DNA of 26,047 nucleotides from an uncultured Selenomonadales bacterium (GTDB lineage: Bacteria; Bacillota; Negativicutes; Selenomonadales; Selenomonadaceae): the NCBI GenBank assembly GCA_937915885.1, contig CALGGP010000184.1, positions 1 through 26,047 on the forward strand, given 5' to 3'. Numbering within the stretch: the stretch's first letter is position 1; each line of letters opens with the position of its first letter. The notes beneath the pieces are model-generated. The model made no database searches, was not told the origin of the DNA, and worked only from the letters and a program-made list of their open reading frames with translations. Positions 1 to 8,181 of this stretch are shown piece by piece. The translations under genes and the position numbers were made by a program.

Positions 1-309
1 CTTGGCGGTGCGCGAGACCTTGCGCGAGATGATCAGAGTGTTGTCGTCGGTCTCGATGTCGAGGTAATTGAGGACGGCGCGCGCCTTATCGTTCGGGGTC
101 AATAAAAAAACCGCCTCGACGCGGAGTTGTTCGCAGCCGGTACGGATCGAGTTGACCGATGCTCTGCGACCGAGGACGGTGCCGAGTGCCTCTATCAAAA
201 TTGATTTCCCCGCGCCGGTCTCTCCGGTGAGGATGTTGAGCCCTTCGCCAAACTCGACCTGAGCGTGTTCGATGAGCGCGAAGTTCCACACGGTGAGCGT
301 TTTGAGCAT
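1..309 (-). CDS. recN: DNA repair protein RecN, N-terminal fragment (runs off the window)
   Basis: This is the first 103 residues of an SMC-like ATPase that acts in recombinational double-strand-break repair. It begins MLKTLTVWNFALIEHAQVEF, the typical RecN opening. The Walker A motif GETGAGKS follows at about residues 29-36, then IEALGTVLGRRAS, which is the conserved RecN region after the P-loop. The ATG lies directly against the stop codon of the upstream chimeric gene (TAA then ATG), with a purine-rich GGGAAGAAG serving as ribosome site, so the two genes are probably co-transcribed. The gene continues beyond base 1, so the coiled coil and Walker B half cannot be seen. I am sure of the family because the P-loop and its surroundings are specific; other SMC-like proteins open differently. 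Confidence 0.9.
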   Translation of the reverse strand, partial: MLKTLTVWNFALIEHAQVEFGEGLNILTGETGAGKSILIEALGTVLGRRASVNSIRTGCEQLRVEAVFLLTPNDKARAVLNYLDIETDDNTLIISRKVSRTAK

Positions 310-1461
310 TTACTTCTTCCCTGTCGAGCCGCGTTTGGTGATGGGGATATTCTGTTTGCAGAGCGGGCAATCGTCGGGCTGATAAGTTTCAACGTTCATG
401 CGGAGCAGTGCGGTCGAAGGGACATCGCCGAAGGAAACTTTACCGCCGGAGCGATCGACGAGCATGGAGACGGCGACGGGCGTGCCGCCGAACTCTTTGA
501 CGACGTTGATGACTTCCTTGATCGAGCCGCCGGTGGTGACGATGTCCTCAACGATCAAGACGCGTTCGCCGTCGTGCGCCGCGATCGCTCCCTTCCGAAG
601 GATCATCTCGTCGGTGTCGATGTAATTGTGGATCGTGTGAAACGCATCGACCGCCGTCAAGCCCGCGCGCTGCATCAGAATGTGCGCGATCATCTCCCGA
701 TTGCGCCGCGCGAATTTTTGACACAGCGCCACGTCATGAAGATACTGCTCGAAATATTTTCCGTAGACGAAGCACAAATCGGCGGGCGTTTCGCTCTTTT
801 TCGATTGAAATTCCGCCTTCAATTGTTTCAACGCCTTTTGAATTTCGTCGCGCCGCCCCTTAGCTTTATACTCCGCAATCAAATTTTCCTGCCGCTCGAA
901 TAATTCTTCCTTGCCGTGCGCCAAATCGATCGCCAACTTTTGATAGAGCTCCGCGACCTGCTTACCGAGATTGCGCGAGCCCGAGTGCACCACCAAATAA
1001 TTTGTGCCGTCGTCGGACCGATCGATCTCGATGAAATGATTGCCGCCTCCGAGCGTCCCGAGCGATCGGACGAGCCGTCGAGTGTCGTTCAATTGTCGAT
1101 AACAGCACAGCTCCGTCAGATCAAAATTTTCCTGTCGACCGTCCCAAGTGTTTCGACCGGAGGGAATGAAATGCGCCGCCTCGTCGACGACCGCAAAATC
1201 GATGTCGCGCTCGTTGAGCTTGACGGTGTACATGCCGCAGCCGATGTCGACGCCGACCACATTCGGCACGGCTTTATCGACGACGGTCATTGTGGTGCCG
1301 ATGGTGCAGCCGGCGCCAGCGTGGACGTCGGGCATGATGCGCACCTTTGAATCGCGCGTGAACTCGTAATTGCACATCCGACGGATCTGCTCGCGCGCCT
1401 CAATCTCGATCGTCTTTGCATACGAGATCGCCGTCGTCACTTTACCTTTTATTTCTTCCAT
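310..1461 (-). CDS. Chimeric protein: RtcB RNA ligase N-terminus fused to PyrE C-terminus
   Basis: Residues 1-297 are the RtcB 3'-phosphate RNA ligase. PDVHAGAGCTIGTT (44-57), VGVDIGCGM (69-77, metal-binding Cys75), GTLGGGNHFIE (135-145), VVHSGSRN (157-164) and HTIHNYID (275-282) are all readable. After RKGAIAAHDGERVLI the sequence leaves RtcB and becomes the C-terminal part of orotate phosphoribosyltransferase: the PRPP-binding motif VEDIVTTGGS (304-313), LVDRSGGKV and the family ending CPLCKQNIPITKRGS. The RtcB C-terminal ~100 residues, with the guanylylated histidine (APHGAGR region), are absent. The PyrE N-terminal half with its catalytic lysine loop is also absent, so neither activity is expected to survive intact. 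The reading frame is open and has a good ribosome site (AAGGAG, 7-base spacer). It is either a real deletion fusion or an assembly join; see findings. Confidence 0.85.
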   Translation of the reverse strand: MEEIKGKVTTAISYAKTIEIEAREQIRRMCNYEFTRDSKVRIMPDVHAGAGCTIGTTMTVVDKAVPNVVGVDIGCGMYTVKLNERDIDFAVVDEAAHFIPSGRNTWDGRQENFDLTELCCYRQLNDTRRLVRSLGTLGGGNHFIEIDRSDDGTNYLVVHSGSRNLGKQVAELYQKLAIDLAHGKEELFERQENLIAEYKAKGRRDEIQKALKQLKAEFQSKKSETPADLCFVYGKYFEQYLHDVALCQKFARRNREMIAHILMQRAGLTAVDAFHTIHNYIDTDEMILRKGAIAAHDGERVLIVEDIVTTGGSIKEVINVVKEFGGTPVAVSMLVDRSGGKVSFGDVPSTALLRMNVETYQPDDCPLCKQNIPITKRGSTGKK

Positions 1462-1482
1462 GGTAATTCTCCTTCCGCGCGG

Positions 1483-1511
1483 ATTGTATCAAAAAAAAAT
1501 TGCCCCGTCCA
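1483..1511 (-). promoter_or_regulatory. Candidate promoter of the rtcB-pyrE chimera
   Basis: On the minus strand a TGGACG (-35-like) is followed after 17 bases by TACAAT (-10-like), about 20 bases before the gene's ribosome site. The -35 half sits inside the terminator hairpin of the upstream operon, and a TCCGCGCGGA palindrome overlaps the -10. The match is moderate and the call is tentative. Confidence 0.3.
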
Positions 1512-1521
1512 TTGACGGAGC
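1490..1521 (-). terminator. Rho-independent terminator of the injection-system operon
   Basis: Reading the minus strand, GCTCCGTC-AATG-GACGGGGC folds into an 8-bp stem with a 4-base loop and one G-U pair. It is followed by AA and a run of nine T. It lies about 12 bases after the TAA of the last gene of the 13-gene unit, so it marks the 3' end of that transcript. Confidence 0.8.
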
Positions 1522-1533
1522 CGAAAAAATTTT

Positions 1534-2364
1534 TTATATCATCCTGCCTGAAGATTTCTTTTTGCTCGGCATTGTATATTCTTCTCTCGAATTTTCCGCG
1601 CGGAGCATTTTCAATTTCGAGCGCATCAGGCAATCAAAGAACTCCTTCAACAATTTTAATCGATCGTTCGTTTTCGACGAGCCACCCTCCGCGAAAACAT
1701 ACGCCTTGAGCGTCTCGACGCTTATGCTCCCGACCGTCTGCAACGTCACCAAGAGCGCGCAATCCATGAAAGTTTTATCGGGCTTCGTCTCGAGAAATTT
1801 TTCGACCGCGCGGAAGATCAACGGATGAAACGTCGCTTGCGTCCGCGCACTCACCAAAACTTTCGTCACGTCGACCCGACTCGGCTCAAAAAAATGCTCG
1901 AACGCGTTCTCACCGTCGGACAAGGCGGGCAATGTAAATCGATCTCTACCGGTGTAATGAATCGTGCCAAGCGTAAATCCGCCCGCGCCGACGTTCTCCC
2001 GCTCGACATCGAGGAAGCGAATCTCCAACCGCTCCTCCGTCAAACAAACGTCCCGCTTGATGCCCATCGCTCTCGAAAGATTGATATCGTAAATCCCCGA
2101 GGACATCAGCCCGCATTTTTCGGCAAGCTCGCTGATATTCACCGCGCTCGACAACATATAAATCTCACCCTCGAATTTGAGCAGCCCCTCCGTCAAAATC
2201 AACTCACCATTACGAATGACGTACTCGAGCCCGCTTATGATCCCGTCACTTTGATCTCGATAGTTGAGCCGCACTATTTCGCGCGGGTATTCATACATTT
2301 CCTCGAGCATCACCGCCGTCAGGAGCGCCTTATGCGGAAATCGCATCTCCGTTTTCGTCAGCAC
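1534..2364 (-). CDS. Unknown protein, last gene of the Hsp70/contractile operon
   Basis: A 276-aa soluble protein that I do not recognise. No membrane segment, signal peptide or known catalytic motif is visible. The N-terminal half is mixed alpha/beta with regular charged strands (GLEYVIRNGELILTEG); the C-terminal ~100 residues look helical and end in a lysine/serine-rich tail (PSKKKSSGRM). The start is taken as GTG at 2364, with GGAGGT six bases upstream. An in-frame TTG at 2391 and an ATG at 2346 are alternatives. It follows the 970-aa Hsp70-like gene after a ~50-base gap and is followed directly by the operon terminator, so it belongs to the same transcript. A structural or adaptor role in the injection machine is likely only by association. 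Confidence 0.75.
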   Translation of the reverse strand: MLTKTEMRFPHKALLTAVMLEEMYEYPREIVRLNYRDQSDGIISGLEYVIRNGELILTEGLLKFEGEIYMLSSAVNISELAEKCGLMSSGIYDINLSRAMGIKRDVCLTEERLEIRFLDVERENVGAGGFTLGTIHYTGRDRFTLPALSDGENAFEHFFEPSRVDVTKVLVSARTQATFHPLIFRAVEKFLETKPDKTFMDCALLVTLQTVGSISVETLKAYVFAEGGSSKTNDRLKLLKEFFDCLMRSKLKMLRAENSREEYTMPSKKKSSGRMI

Positions 2365-2416
2365 TCGCCCACCTCCAATCCTCCTGATCAAATTTTTTTA
2401 CCTCGCGACGGAAAAT

Positions 2417-5329
2417 TTATCGATTGCCGTCGAAAAATGTGTCCAACTTGCTATCCTCGAAACTGTAATATTTCGGAGGCTGCTGCAGATGATATCGATC
2501 GAGCTGATTTTTCGGCGCCTTAAGTTTTTTGATGCAGTAGACATAAAATCCGTAGCCGTTCTTCGACGGAATTGTGAACAACGCAAACACGTCGTCGCCT
2601 TCCCGATTTGCATCGATGTCTGTCAGTTTATCCGCAATGTACCTGCCAATATCCGTCGCGCCGTCGTACGTCCGACTCTTGAGATCGCGCTCAAGCTCGA
2701 CCACCGTGATCGGACGCCCCATCTTGTTATTGAAGTCGAACGTGATCATGTTCTGCTCTTTACCGGTTTGCGTGAGCACAGCGAATTTCGCGCGGCTCGC
2801 GTCCGACGACAGAATATCGACCGTCGGCTCGAGCTTGATCTTTTGCTCGTCGGCGGTTTCTTCAATCGTCACCCTCCGATTGTCGAGCATCACCAACCGA
2901 TTGTTATTCTTGTCGAGCTTGCAAATGTCGTAAATCAAATTCGGAGTGTCCATCTCCATGTACGGTTTGATCTCGCCGTACTCGGTGTCGTACATGTAAT
3001 AGACGCTGCCCTTGATGCAGGCAAGTTTCAACTCGCTGCTGTCCGGCGACGCCGCCTTCCGCTCGCCGTAGCGCAGATACTTGCCGGGGATAAATTCCTT
3101 GAGCAATTCGTTGAACAGCGTGATCTTACACGATTGCCCCGACAATTTATAGTGATTGTATTTCAACAGCTCCTGCTCGTCGTCGCTCACGTCGTACGAG
3201 TACAGCACGCGCTTCAACAGCGAATAAATATCCGCATAGAGCAATCGATGAATGTCGTTGTTGGTGATCTTTATGTTGCTCATCGGATTGCGCAGCTCGA
3301 CCAGCCCGCCGTCCTCCGACTCTCTGACGAACAGATAATATTTGTCGTCGTCGGGGATTCCGATTTTGCGATCGTCGGCATCATTGAAGTCGACCGAAAC
3401 AAAATCCATGTTCGCTCGATAGAACTGAACTTTATACGCCTCCGCCATCTGCCACAGATAATAAAAATTCCGCTTGAGTTGCCCGCGACGGCGTTGCAGA
3501 TTTTCTTTTTGAAACTTCGTCGGCACCCAAGCCTCCGCCTCTTCATACGCTGCATCAAAATTTTCATAGGCGTCGTACTCGTCGGACGCATCGATCTCGG
3601 CAAGCAAAATATTTTCGTCGTCAATCAAATTTTGGATCGAGCACTCCTCGCCGAAGTCGGGATTGTTTTGCCGCTTCAATCGATCCGCCAATCGGATCTT
3701 CAACAGCTGCAGGATTCGGAACGTGATGTTGTTGCCGCCGAAGTTGGAATCGCCGTTCTCAAATTTCGTGCGGATGTTGAGCCGCTTGACGTAGCCCGTG
3801 CTCAAACTGTACCGGCAACTCGCAAGGTCGGTCGTGCCTCCGCCGCAATCCATGATCAAAACTTTTTGCGGCTTATTGCCAAGTTTATTTTCCGCCATCA
3901 GCTCGGAGATGTGGTTGTAAATGATCGCGATCCCCTCATCGATCGACATGCTAGCGTCGAGCACCGTGCGCGTCTTGCCCAAAATATTTTTCATTTCCTC
4001 GATGAAACTGTCTTTGAGTTTGACCGGCGCAGTGAAGTGTAATTTATCGAAGTGCCGCTCGAAATATCGCTCGGAGAGATCGAGCACGTGATTGATATAC
4101 GCACTCATTATTTCGCGATGCGTCGCCTTGGAAGTTTTTCCCTTTTCGTCGGTGATCGGCTCCTCGCTGTCCATGTCATTAATCCAGCGCTTGATCTCGT
4201 AGAAGACGGACGCCGTCGGATTGTAATCGTTGTCGATGACTTTCTGCAGCGCCTCATATCCGAAGCTGTATTTGATCGAGCCGCCGGTGCAGGAGTCGAC
4301 GTAGACGACCGTCGGGAGCATCGGACGTTTTTCGGGAGTGTCGCCCGTCTCATCGAGGAACTCAACGATCTCGGGTTTACTGCCGCCGGGGTTTTTGATC
4401 CCGTAGGTGCCGACCGTCGTGTTAGACGTGCCGAAATCGATGCAGAGGGTTGATTGCGACGATTCGAGCCTGCCGAAATTGATCGTGCATTCGATGTGGT
4501 ACACTTCGCCTTCGTAATCGCCGCCGCTCTCGAAAATATTTTGCGCCGCGCTCGGAAATACGACGATATAAAAACTCTCCCGCGCGCCGAAAATATTATA
4601 ATCGATGTTCCGCGTCTCGAGCAAAATATGCGTCCGATCCCGATTGAATTGCAACGAGCCGATTGCTGCGATCTCGTGTGGGCGCTCGGGCGTGATGATC
4701 GCCATCACTCCGTGGTACAGCGGCAGATTGCTCGGTACCATCATATAAAAATCGTTCATGAGGGTGACGGGCATTTTCTCAGTCAAAGTAAAGCGGGTGA
4801 CGTCGAGATCGTCCGGCGCCGCGCGGAAGCGCTCGGGGTTGAGCGTGCAGCCGTCGATGATCCGTCGCATCGTTTCAAATGTGATCTCGATGGGTTTCAC
4901 CGATTGCGGCGGCGTTGGAGTCGGAGTTGTTGACGCCGTCGACAGTTGCGACACCTTTGATGCTTTCGAGCTCCCGAAGTCAAACGCATTGTCGAGCAAC
5001 ACGACCACATGCTCCCGCTTGCAAGCATCGATGTCGCTCTCACTGAAGTCGACCTTGTTTGTCCGGAGGAAGACCTTCAACAAATCTTTGACGTCCTTGA
5101 TTTGATTTGAAGGGTTGAGCACAAAGCTGCGAAGCTCATCTGCACTCGACAGCGCTGCGAATGCCTTGACGAAGTCTTCATCAAACGTATCTTTATCCGC
5201 CGCATATTTCTCTGTCACATATTTTTTCATGTCGACGAGATTCAATCGCACCTTGGATTTCAGCGGCTGATTAAAAATTTTTTGCAGAAACTCATCGACG
5301 GTACGAAGCCTGCCCTTGAATTTGATCAT
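2417..5329 (-). CDS. Large Hsp70-like ATPase with novel N-terminal region
   Basis: About 970 aa. The first ~290 residues match no domain I know. They are helical to about residue 110, then a low-complexity Ser/Thr/Pro linker (TASTTPTPTPPQS), then a beta-rich segment. An actin/Hsp70-fold nucleotide-binding domain starts with the phosphate-1 loop LCIDFGTSNTTVGTYG (about 295-310). It has the phosphate-2 signature VLIMDCGGGTTDLAS near residue 490. The C-terminal ~350 residues after that core are not DnaK-like and lack a recognisable substrate-binding beta-sandwich. The start is set at the second ATG (5329), because GAGGA directly abuts the first ATG (5335) but is well spaced for the second. The gene follows the Hsp70-vWA gene with a gap of about 14 bases. 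It is probably an ATP-driven assembly factor of the system; the exact role is unknown. Confidence 0.85.
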   Translation of the reverse strand: MIKFKGRLRTVDEFLQKIFNQPLKSKVRLNLVDMKKYVTEKYAADKDTFDEDFVKAFAALSSADELRSFVLNPSNQIKDVKDLLKVFLRTNKVDFSESDIDACKREHVVVLLDNAFDFGSSKASKVSQLSTASTTPTPTPPQSVKPIEITFETMRRIIDGCTLNPERFRAAPDDLDVTRFTLTEKMPVTLMNDFYMMVPSNLPLYHGVMAIITPERPHEIAAIGSLQFNRDRTHILLETRNIDYNIFGARESFYIVVFPSAAQNIFESGGDYEGEVYHIECTINFGRLESSQSTLCIDFGTSNTTVGTYGIKNPGGSKPEIVEFLDETGDTPEKRPMLPTVVYVDSCTGGSIKYSFGYEALQKVIDNDYNPTASVFYEIKRWINDMDSEEPITDEKGKTSKATHREIMSAYINHVLDLSERYFERHFDKLHFTAPVKLKDSFIEEMKNILGKTRTVLDASMSIDEGIAIIYNHISELMAENKLGNKPQKVLIMDCGGGTTDLASCRYSLSTGYVKRLNIRTKFENGDSNFGGNNITFRILQLLKIRLADRLKRQNNPDFGEECSIQNLIDDENILLAEIDASDEYDAYENFDAAYEEAEAWVPTKFQKENLQRRRGQLKRNFYYLWQMAEAYKVQFYRANMDFVSVDFNDADDRKIGIPDDDKYYLFVRESEDGGLVELRNPMSNIKITNNDIHRLLYADIYSLLKRVLYSYDVSDDEQELLKYNHYKLSGQSCKITLFNELLKEFIPGKYLRYGERKAASPDSSELKLACIKGSVYYMYDTEYGEIKPYMEMDTPNLIYDICKLDKNNNRLVMLDNRRVTIEETADEQKIKLEPTVDILSSDASRAKFAVLTQTGKEQNMITFDFNNKMGRPITVVELERDLKSRTYDGATDIGRYIADKLTDIDANREGDDVFALFTIPSKNGYGFYVYCIKKLKAPKNQLDRYHLQQPPKYYSFEDSKLDTFFDGNR

Positions 5330-5342
5330 ATCCATTCCTCAT

Positions 5343-7403
5343 TCACCCTTCCGCCTCAACAATTCGCGCGACCACCTCACCGAACGCATCTTTCAGTTTC
5401 GACATGTTTTCGATTTTATACGAAAGTTTAGGGCTCGCCGCATCACTTATAAAATTCATGTCGATATAATTGCCCGCTGCGATGATCGCAATCTTATGCC
5501 CCGTCGCCTTAAGTTGATTCGCGTAATCCAACGTCCGATATTTGTCGTAGGGATCGCCGTCCGTCACGATGATTATCACCTTCCGATTGGTGCTGCCGCG
5601 CAGATCATCCTCCGCAATTTTGAACGCCGCCCATAAATTTGTGCCGCCGCCGTCCGTCACGTTCCGAAGTACCGCCTTCAGTTTACTCGCGTCATTCGTG
5701 AGAGCGACCATCCGTTTCGCTTCGGTCTCGAACGTGACAAAACCCATGCGATGAGTACTGAAATCGATGATGTCATCGAACAAATAACTGCAGGCGCGCT
5801 TGGCGTCCTCAATCGGTCTGCCGCCCATGCTGCCGGACGTGTCGAGCAACAGCATGAAATCAATCGGCGCCTCTTGCCTCTGACGGGTGGGGCGCTCCGC
5901 ACCTTTCTCGATCTCGATAAATTCATGGATGCCGCTGTCCTCATCTTGCGCCGTAACTACGAGAGTCCCATTCTTGTCGTAGCTGAACGTCACGCGAATC
6001 CTCGGCTCGCCCGCCGGCGCCTTACGAATATTTTTGAGCGAAACATCGCCGTAGTACTCATGCATATTGATATCATCGACATCTTCCATGTCGGCGCCCG
6101 CCTCGTAGACGTAAATCGGAACGAGCGTCTGATTGTCGTAGAACGTCGAATAAACTTTGCTCTCCTCGCAAGGATATTGCTTGCCTTTGTTGAGAATTTT
6201 CGACAGCACATCGCGCTTGCCGTCGGCGGAGCGAACTTCGACTCCCAACGAGTGCGACAAAATATCCCGCGTCTTGACGGGAAGCCCGCCGCTGATCGAA
6301 TTGGCCACGAAACAGGCTCCGATCGCAACGAGCGTTTCCAACGGCAGCTCGGTGTTGATCGTCTTGTTGAAAATTTTTTCTACCTCATCTTGAATGCGCG
6401 GAATGTAGCAGCTCCCACCCGCAAGGATCACCGTGCTGATGTCGTCGAGCTTGAATTTTCCGCTGTTGGCACAAAATTTTTTGATGCGCGAAATGATTTT
6501 ATCGTAGAGCTGTTGACAGATGTCGTCGAACTCCTCGCGCGTCAACTCCGCCGTAAAATCATACGTCTTGCCCTTGTGATTGAACAGGTTGGGCAAATAT
6601 TTTTTCACCACAGTCTCATCGCTGAGTTCTTTCTTGATTTTTTCGGCGGCCTCTCGCACCCGCCCCGTCATCGAATAATATTCCGCATACGCCAGCCCGG
6701 ATTTTTCCGGCGTCGAAAGATCGATGCCAAGATCATCCTCAATGATGCCGATAAAATGATCGTAGACGAGATTGTCAAAGTCGTCGCCGCCAAGTCTTTT
6801 GTCGCCGTCGACATCAATTGCCTCATACGACTTATCTTTTTGATCCGCCTCGAGCACGCTCAGATCGAAAGTCCCGCCGCCGAGATCGACGACGAATAAT
6901 TTTTCGTTAAGCTCGAGCTCGTAACCGGCAGCGACCGCCGCCGCCATCGGCTCCGTGATGATCTGTTGCACTTCAAAGCCGGCTTGAATGCCCGCTTTCT
7001 TCGTCTCGTCCTTCTGATTGCCGGTGAAATACGCAGGAATTGTTATGACGGCGTTGATTTTAGTCTCAGGCGGACATTGAAATTTTTTGACGATCGCGCG
7101 TTTGACTTCCTTCAAAATTTCCGTCGCAACGTCTGTCGGCGTAAATTTCTTGCCGCGGATCGTCCACGTCTTGGTGAAGTCGGCCATGTACGTCTTTGAC
7201 GAACGAATGGCGTTGAGAGGATCAATAACGCTGTACTTCCGCGCGGAGTCGCCGATGAATGTATTGCCGTCCTCGTCGATGTAGAGGATCGACGGGATCA
7301 TTTTTTTTCCGCTGAATTTGATCAGCTCCGGCTTACCTTTTTTTCGGTAGCAAGCCAGAGTATTGGTCGTGCCGAGATCGATGCCAACAAATATTTCCTC
7401 CAT
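5343..7403 (-). CDS. Hsp70 (DnaK-type) fused to a C-terminal von Willebrand A domain
   Basis: 686 aa. A complete Hsp70 nucleotide-binding domain is present: VGIDLGTTNTLACY at the N-terminus, AVITIPAYFTGNQ, IITEPMAAAVAAGY, VVDLGGGTFDLSVL and VILAGGSCYIPRIQ. A substrate-binding beta-sandwich (about 380-505) follows. In place of the helical lid there is a vWA domain (513-686) with an intact MIDAS: DTSGS (521-525), Thr588 in GGGTNLW, and Asp615 in VTDGDP. The ATG at 7403 is chosen because AGGAGG stands nine bases before it; an upstream in-frame ATG at 7442 has no site. The vWA domain is expected to bind a protein partner through a divalent metal, which would couple Hsp70 cycling to a specific complex. 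The neighbours are a coiled-coil gene upstream and the 970-aa Hsp70-like gene downstream. Confidence 0.93.
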   Translation of the reverse strand: MEEIFVGIDLGTTNTLACYRKKGKPELIKFSGKKMIPSILYIDEDGNTFIGDSARKYSVIDPLNAIRSSKTYMADFTKTWTIRGKKFTPTDVATEILKEVKRAIVKKFQCPPETKINAVITIPAYFTGNQKDETKKAGIQAGFEVQQIITEPMAAAVAAGYELELNEKLFVVDLGGGTFDLSVLEADQKDKSYEAIDVDGDKRLGGDDFDNLVYDHFIGIIEDDLGIDLSTPEKSGLAYAEYYSMTGRVREAAEKIKKELSDETVVKKYLPNLFNHKGKTYDFTAELTREEFDDICQQLYDKIISRIKKFCANSGKFKLDDISTVILAGGSCYIPRIQDEVEKIFNKTINTELPLETLVAIGACFVANSISGGLPVKTRDILSHSLGVEVRSADGKRDVLSKILNKGKQYPCEESKVYSTFYDNQTLVPIYVYEAGADMEDVDDINMHEYYGDVSLKNIRKAPAGEPRIRVTFSYDKNGTLVVTAQDEDSGIHEFIEIEKGAERPTRQRQEAPIDFMLLLDTSGSMGGRPIEDAKRACSYLFDDIIDFSTHRMGFVTFETEAKRMVALTNDASKLKAVLRNVTDGGGTNLWAAFKIAEDDLRGSTNRKVIIIVTDGDPYDKYRTLDYANQLKATGHKIAIIAAGNYIDMNFISDAASPKLSYKIENMSKLKDAFGEVVARIVEAEG

Positions 7404-7442
7404 ATCACACAACCTCCTCAATTTTTTTGAGCCGCCGCTCAT

Positions 7443-8180
7443 TCAGTGACTTTGCGGTTCGTGCCAGTCATAATACGAGAGTTGCCCCTTCAAATTCTCC
7501 ACCTGCTGCTTCAATTTTTCATTCTCTGTCGTCAGCCGCTCGATCTCTTTCTTATATCTCTCAATCTCATTGTTTAGCTCTGTAATCTTGCCTCTGAATT
7601 TCCGCCGCTCGTCGTCGAAGTTGACAGCACCCTCCTGCAAACGCCGGTACGTCTCTTGATTTTCCTCCACCGACTGCCGCGTCTCTTCAAACGCTCGACG
7701 TTCAGTCTCAAGCGCCGTACTTTTCTCATTCAACGTCCGCTCAATTTCTCCAAGGCGCGTATTTTCTTTGTCGAACAGAATTTTTTTTTGCTCCCACTCC
7801 TCCTTCAATATCGACAGCTGCCTCGTCAACTCCATATTATAATTGCCATATTCCTTGAGATGGTCTTTGAACCCGCGCTCCTGCTCGAGCAACGCACGCT
7901 GATAATTTTCCGCCTGCTCTCGCATCTCGCGTTGATGATTTTCCGTCTGCTCCTGCATTTCGCTCTTTAATTCCTCGAGCTTCTCTTGAAAATCATGCAG
8001 GTTTTTTTGCAACTCCGCGATCGTCTTGTCCCGCTCCGCTATGATTCGCTCCGCATTCTCCCAACCGTCGGCGCAATGCATTCCAACATTGTACGTGTGC
8101 GTCAACACCTCTTGCAACTCCGTCAGCATCTTCGCCCCGTACGGCTGAAGTCCTTCCAATGTTTTTTTGCTGTCGTCCAT
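7443..8180 (-). CDS. Coiled-coil protein between Hsp70 genes (possible exchange factor or scaffold)
   Basis: About 245 aa, mostly one long coiled coil (residues ~45-235) rich in Glu, Lys, Gln and Leu heptads, e.g. EIERYKKEIERLTTENEKLK. It has no signal peptide or membrane segment. The N-terminal ~45 residues (LQPYGAKMLTELQEVLTHTY) are a separate non-coiled head, and the C-terminus is short and aromatic (LSYYDWHEPQS). The ATG at 8180 overlaps the stop of the upstream Hsp70; a GTG at 8189 is an alternative start. It sits between two Hsp70 genes, and no GrpE or DnaJ is visible in the window. A GrpE-like or scaffolding function is therefore possible, but I see no diagnostic GrpE beta-domain motif, so this is a guess. 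Confidence 0.8.
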   Translation of the reverse strand: MDDSKKTLEGLQPYGAKMLTELQEVLTHTYNVGMHCADGWENAERIIAERDKTIAELQKNLHDFQEKLEELKSEMQEQTENHQREMREQAENYQRALLEQERGFKDHLKEYGNYNMELTRQLSILKEEWEQKKILFDKENTRLGEIERTLNEKSTALETERRAFEETRQSVEENQETYRRLQEGAVNFDDERRKFRGKITELNNEIERYKKEIERLTTENEKLKQQVENLKGQLSYYDWHEPQSH

Positions 8181-8181
8181 C

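Noticed and set aside
2417..5329. SrfB virulence protein as identity of the 970-aa gene
   Set aside because: Size and a hydrolase-type Hsp70 core are similar, but the N-terminal ~290 residues do not resemble what I recall of SrfB, and no srfA or srfC neighbour is present.
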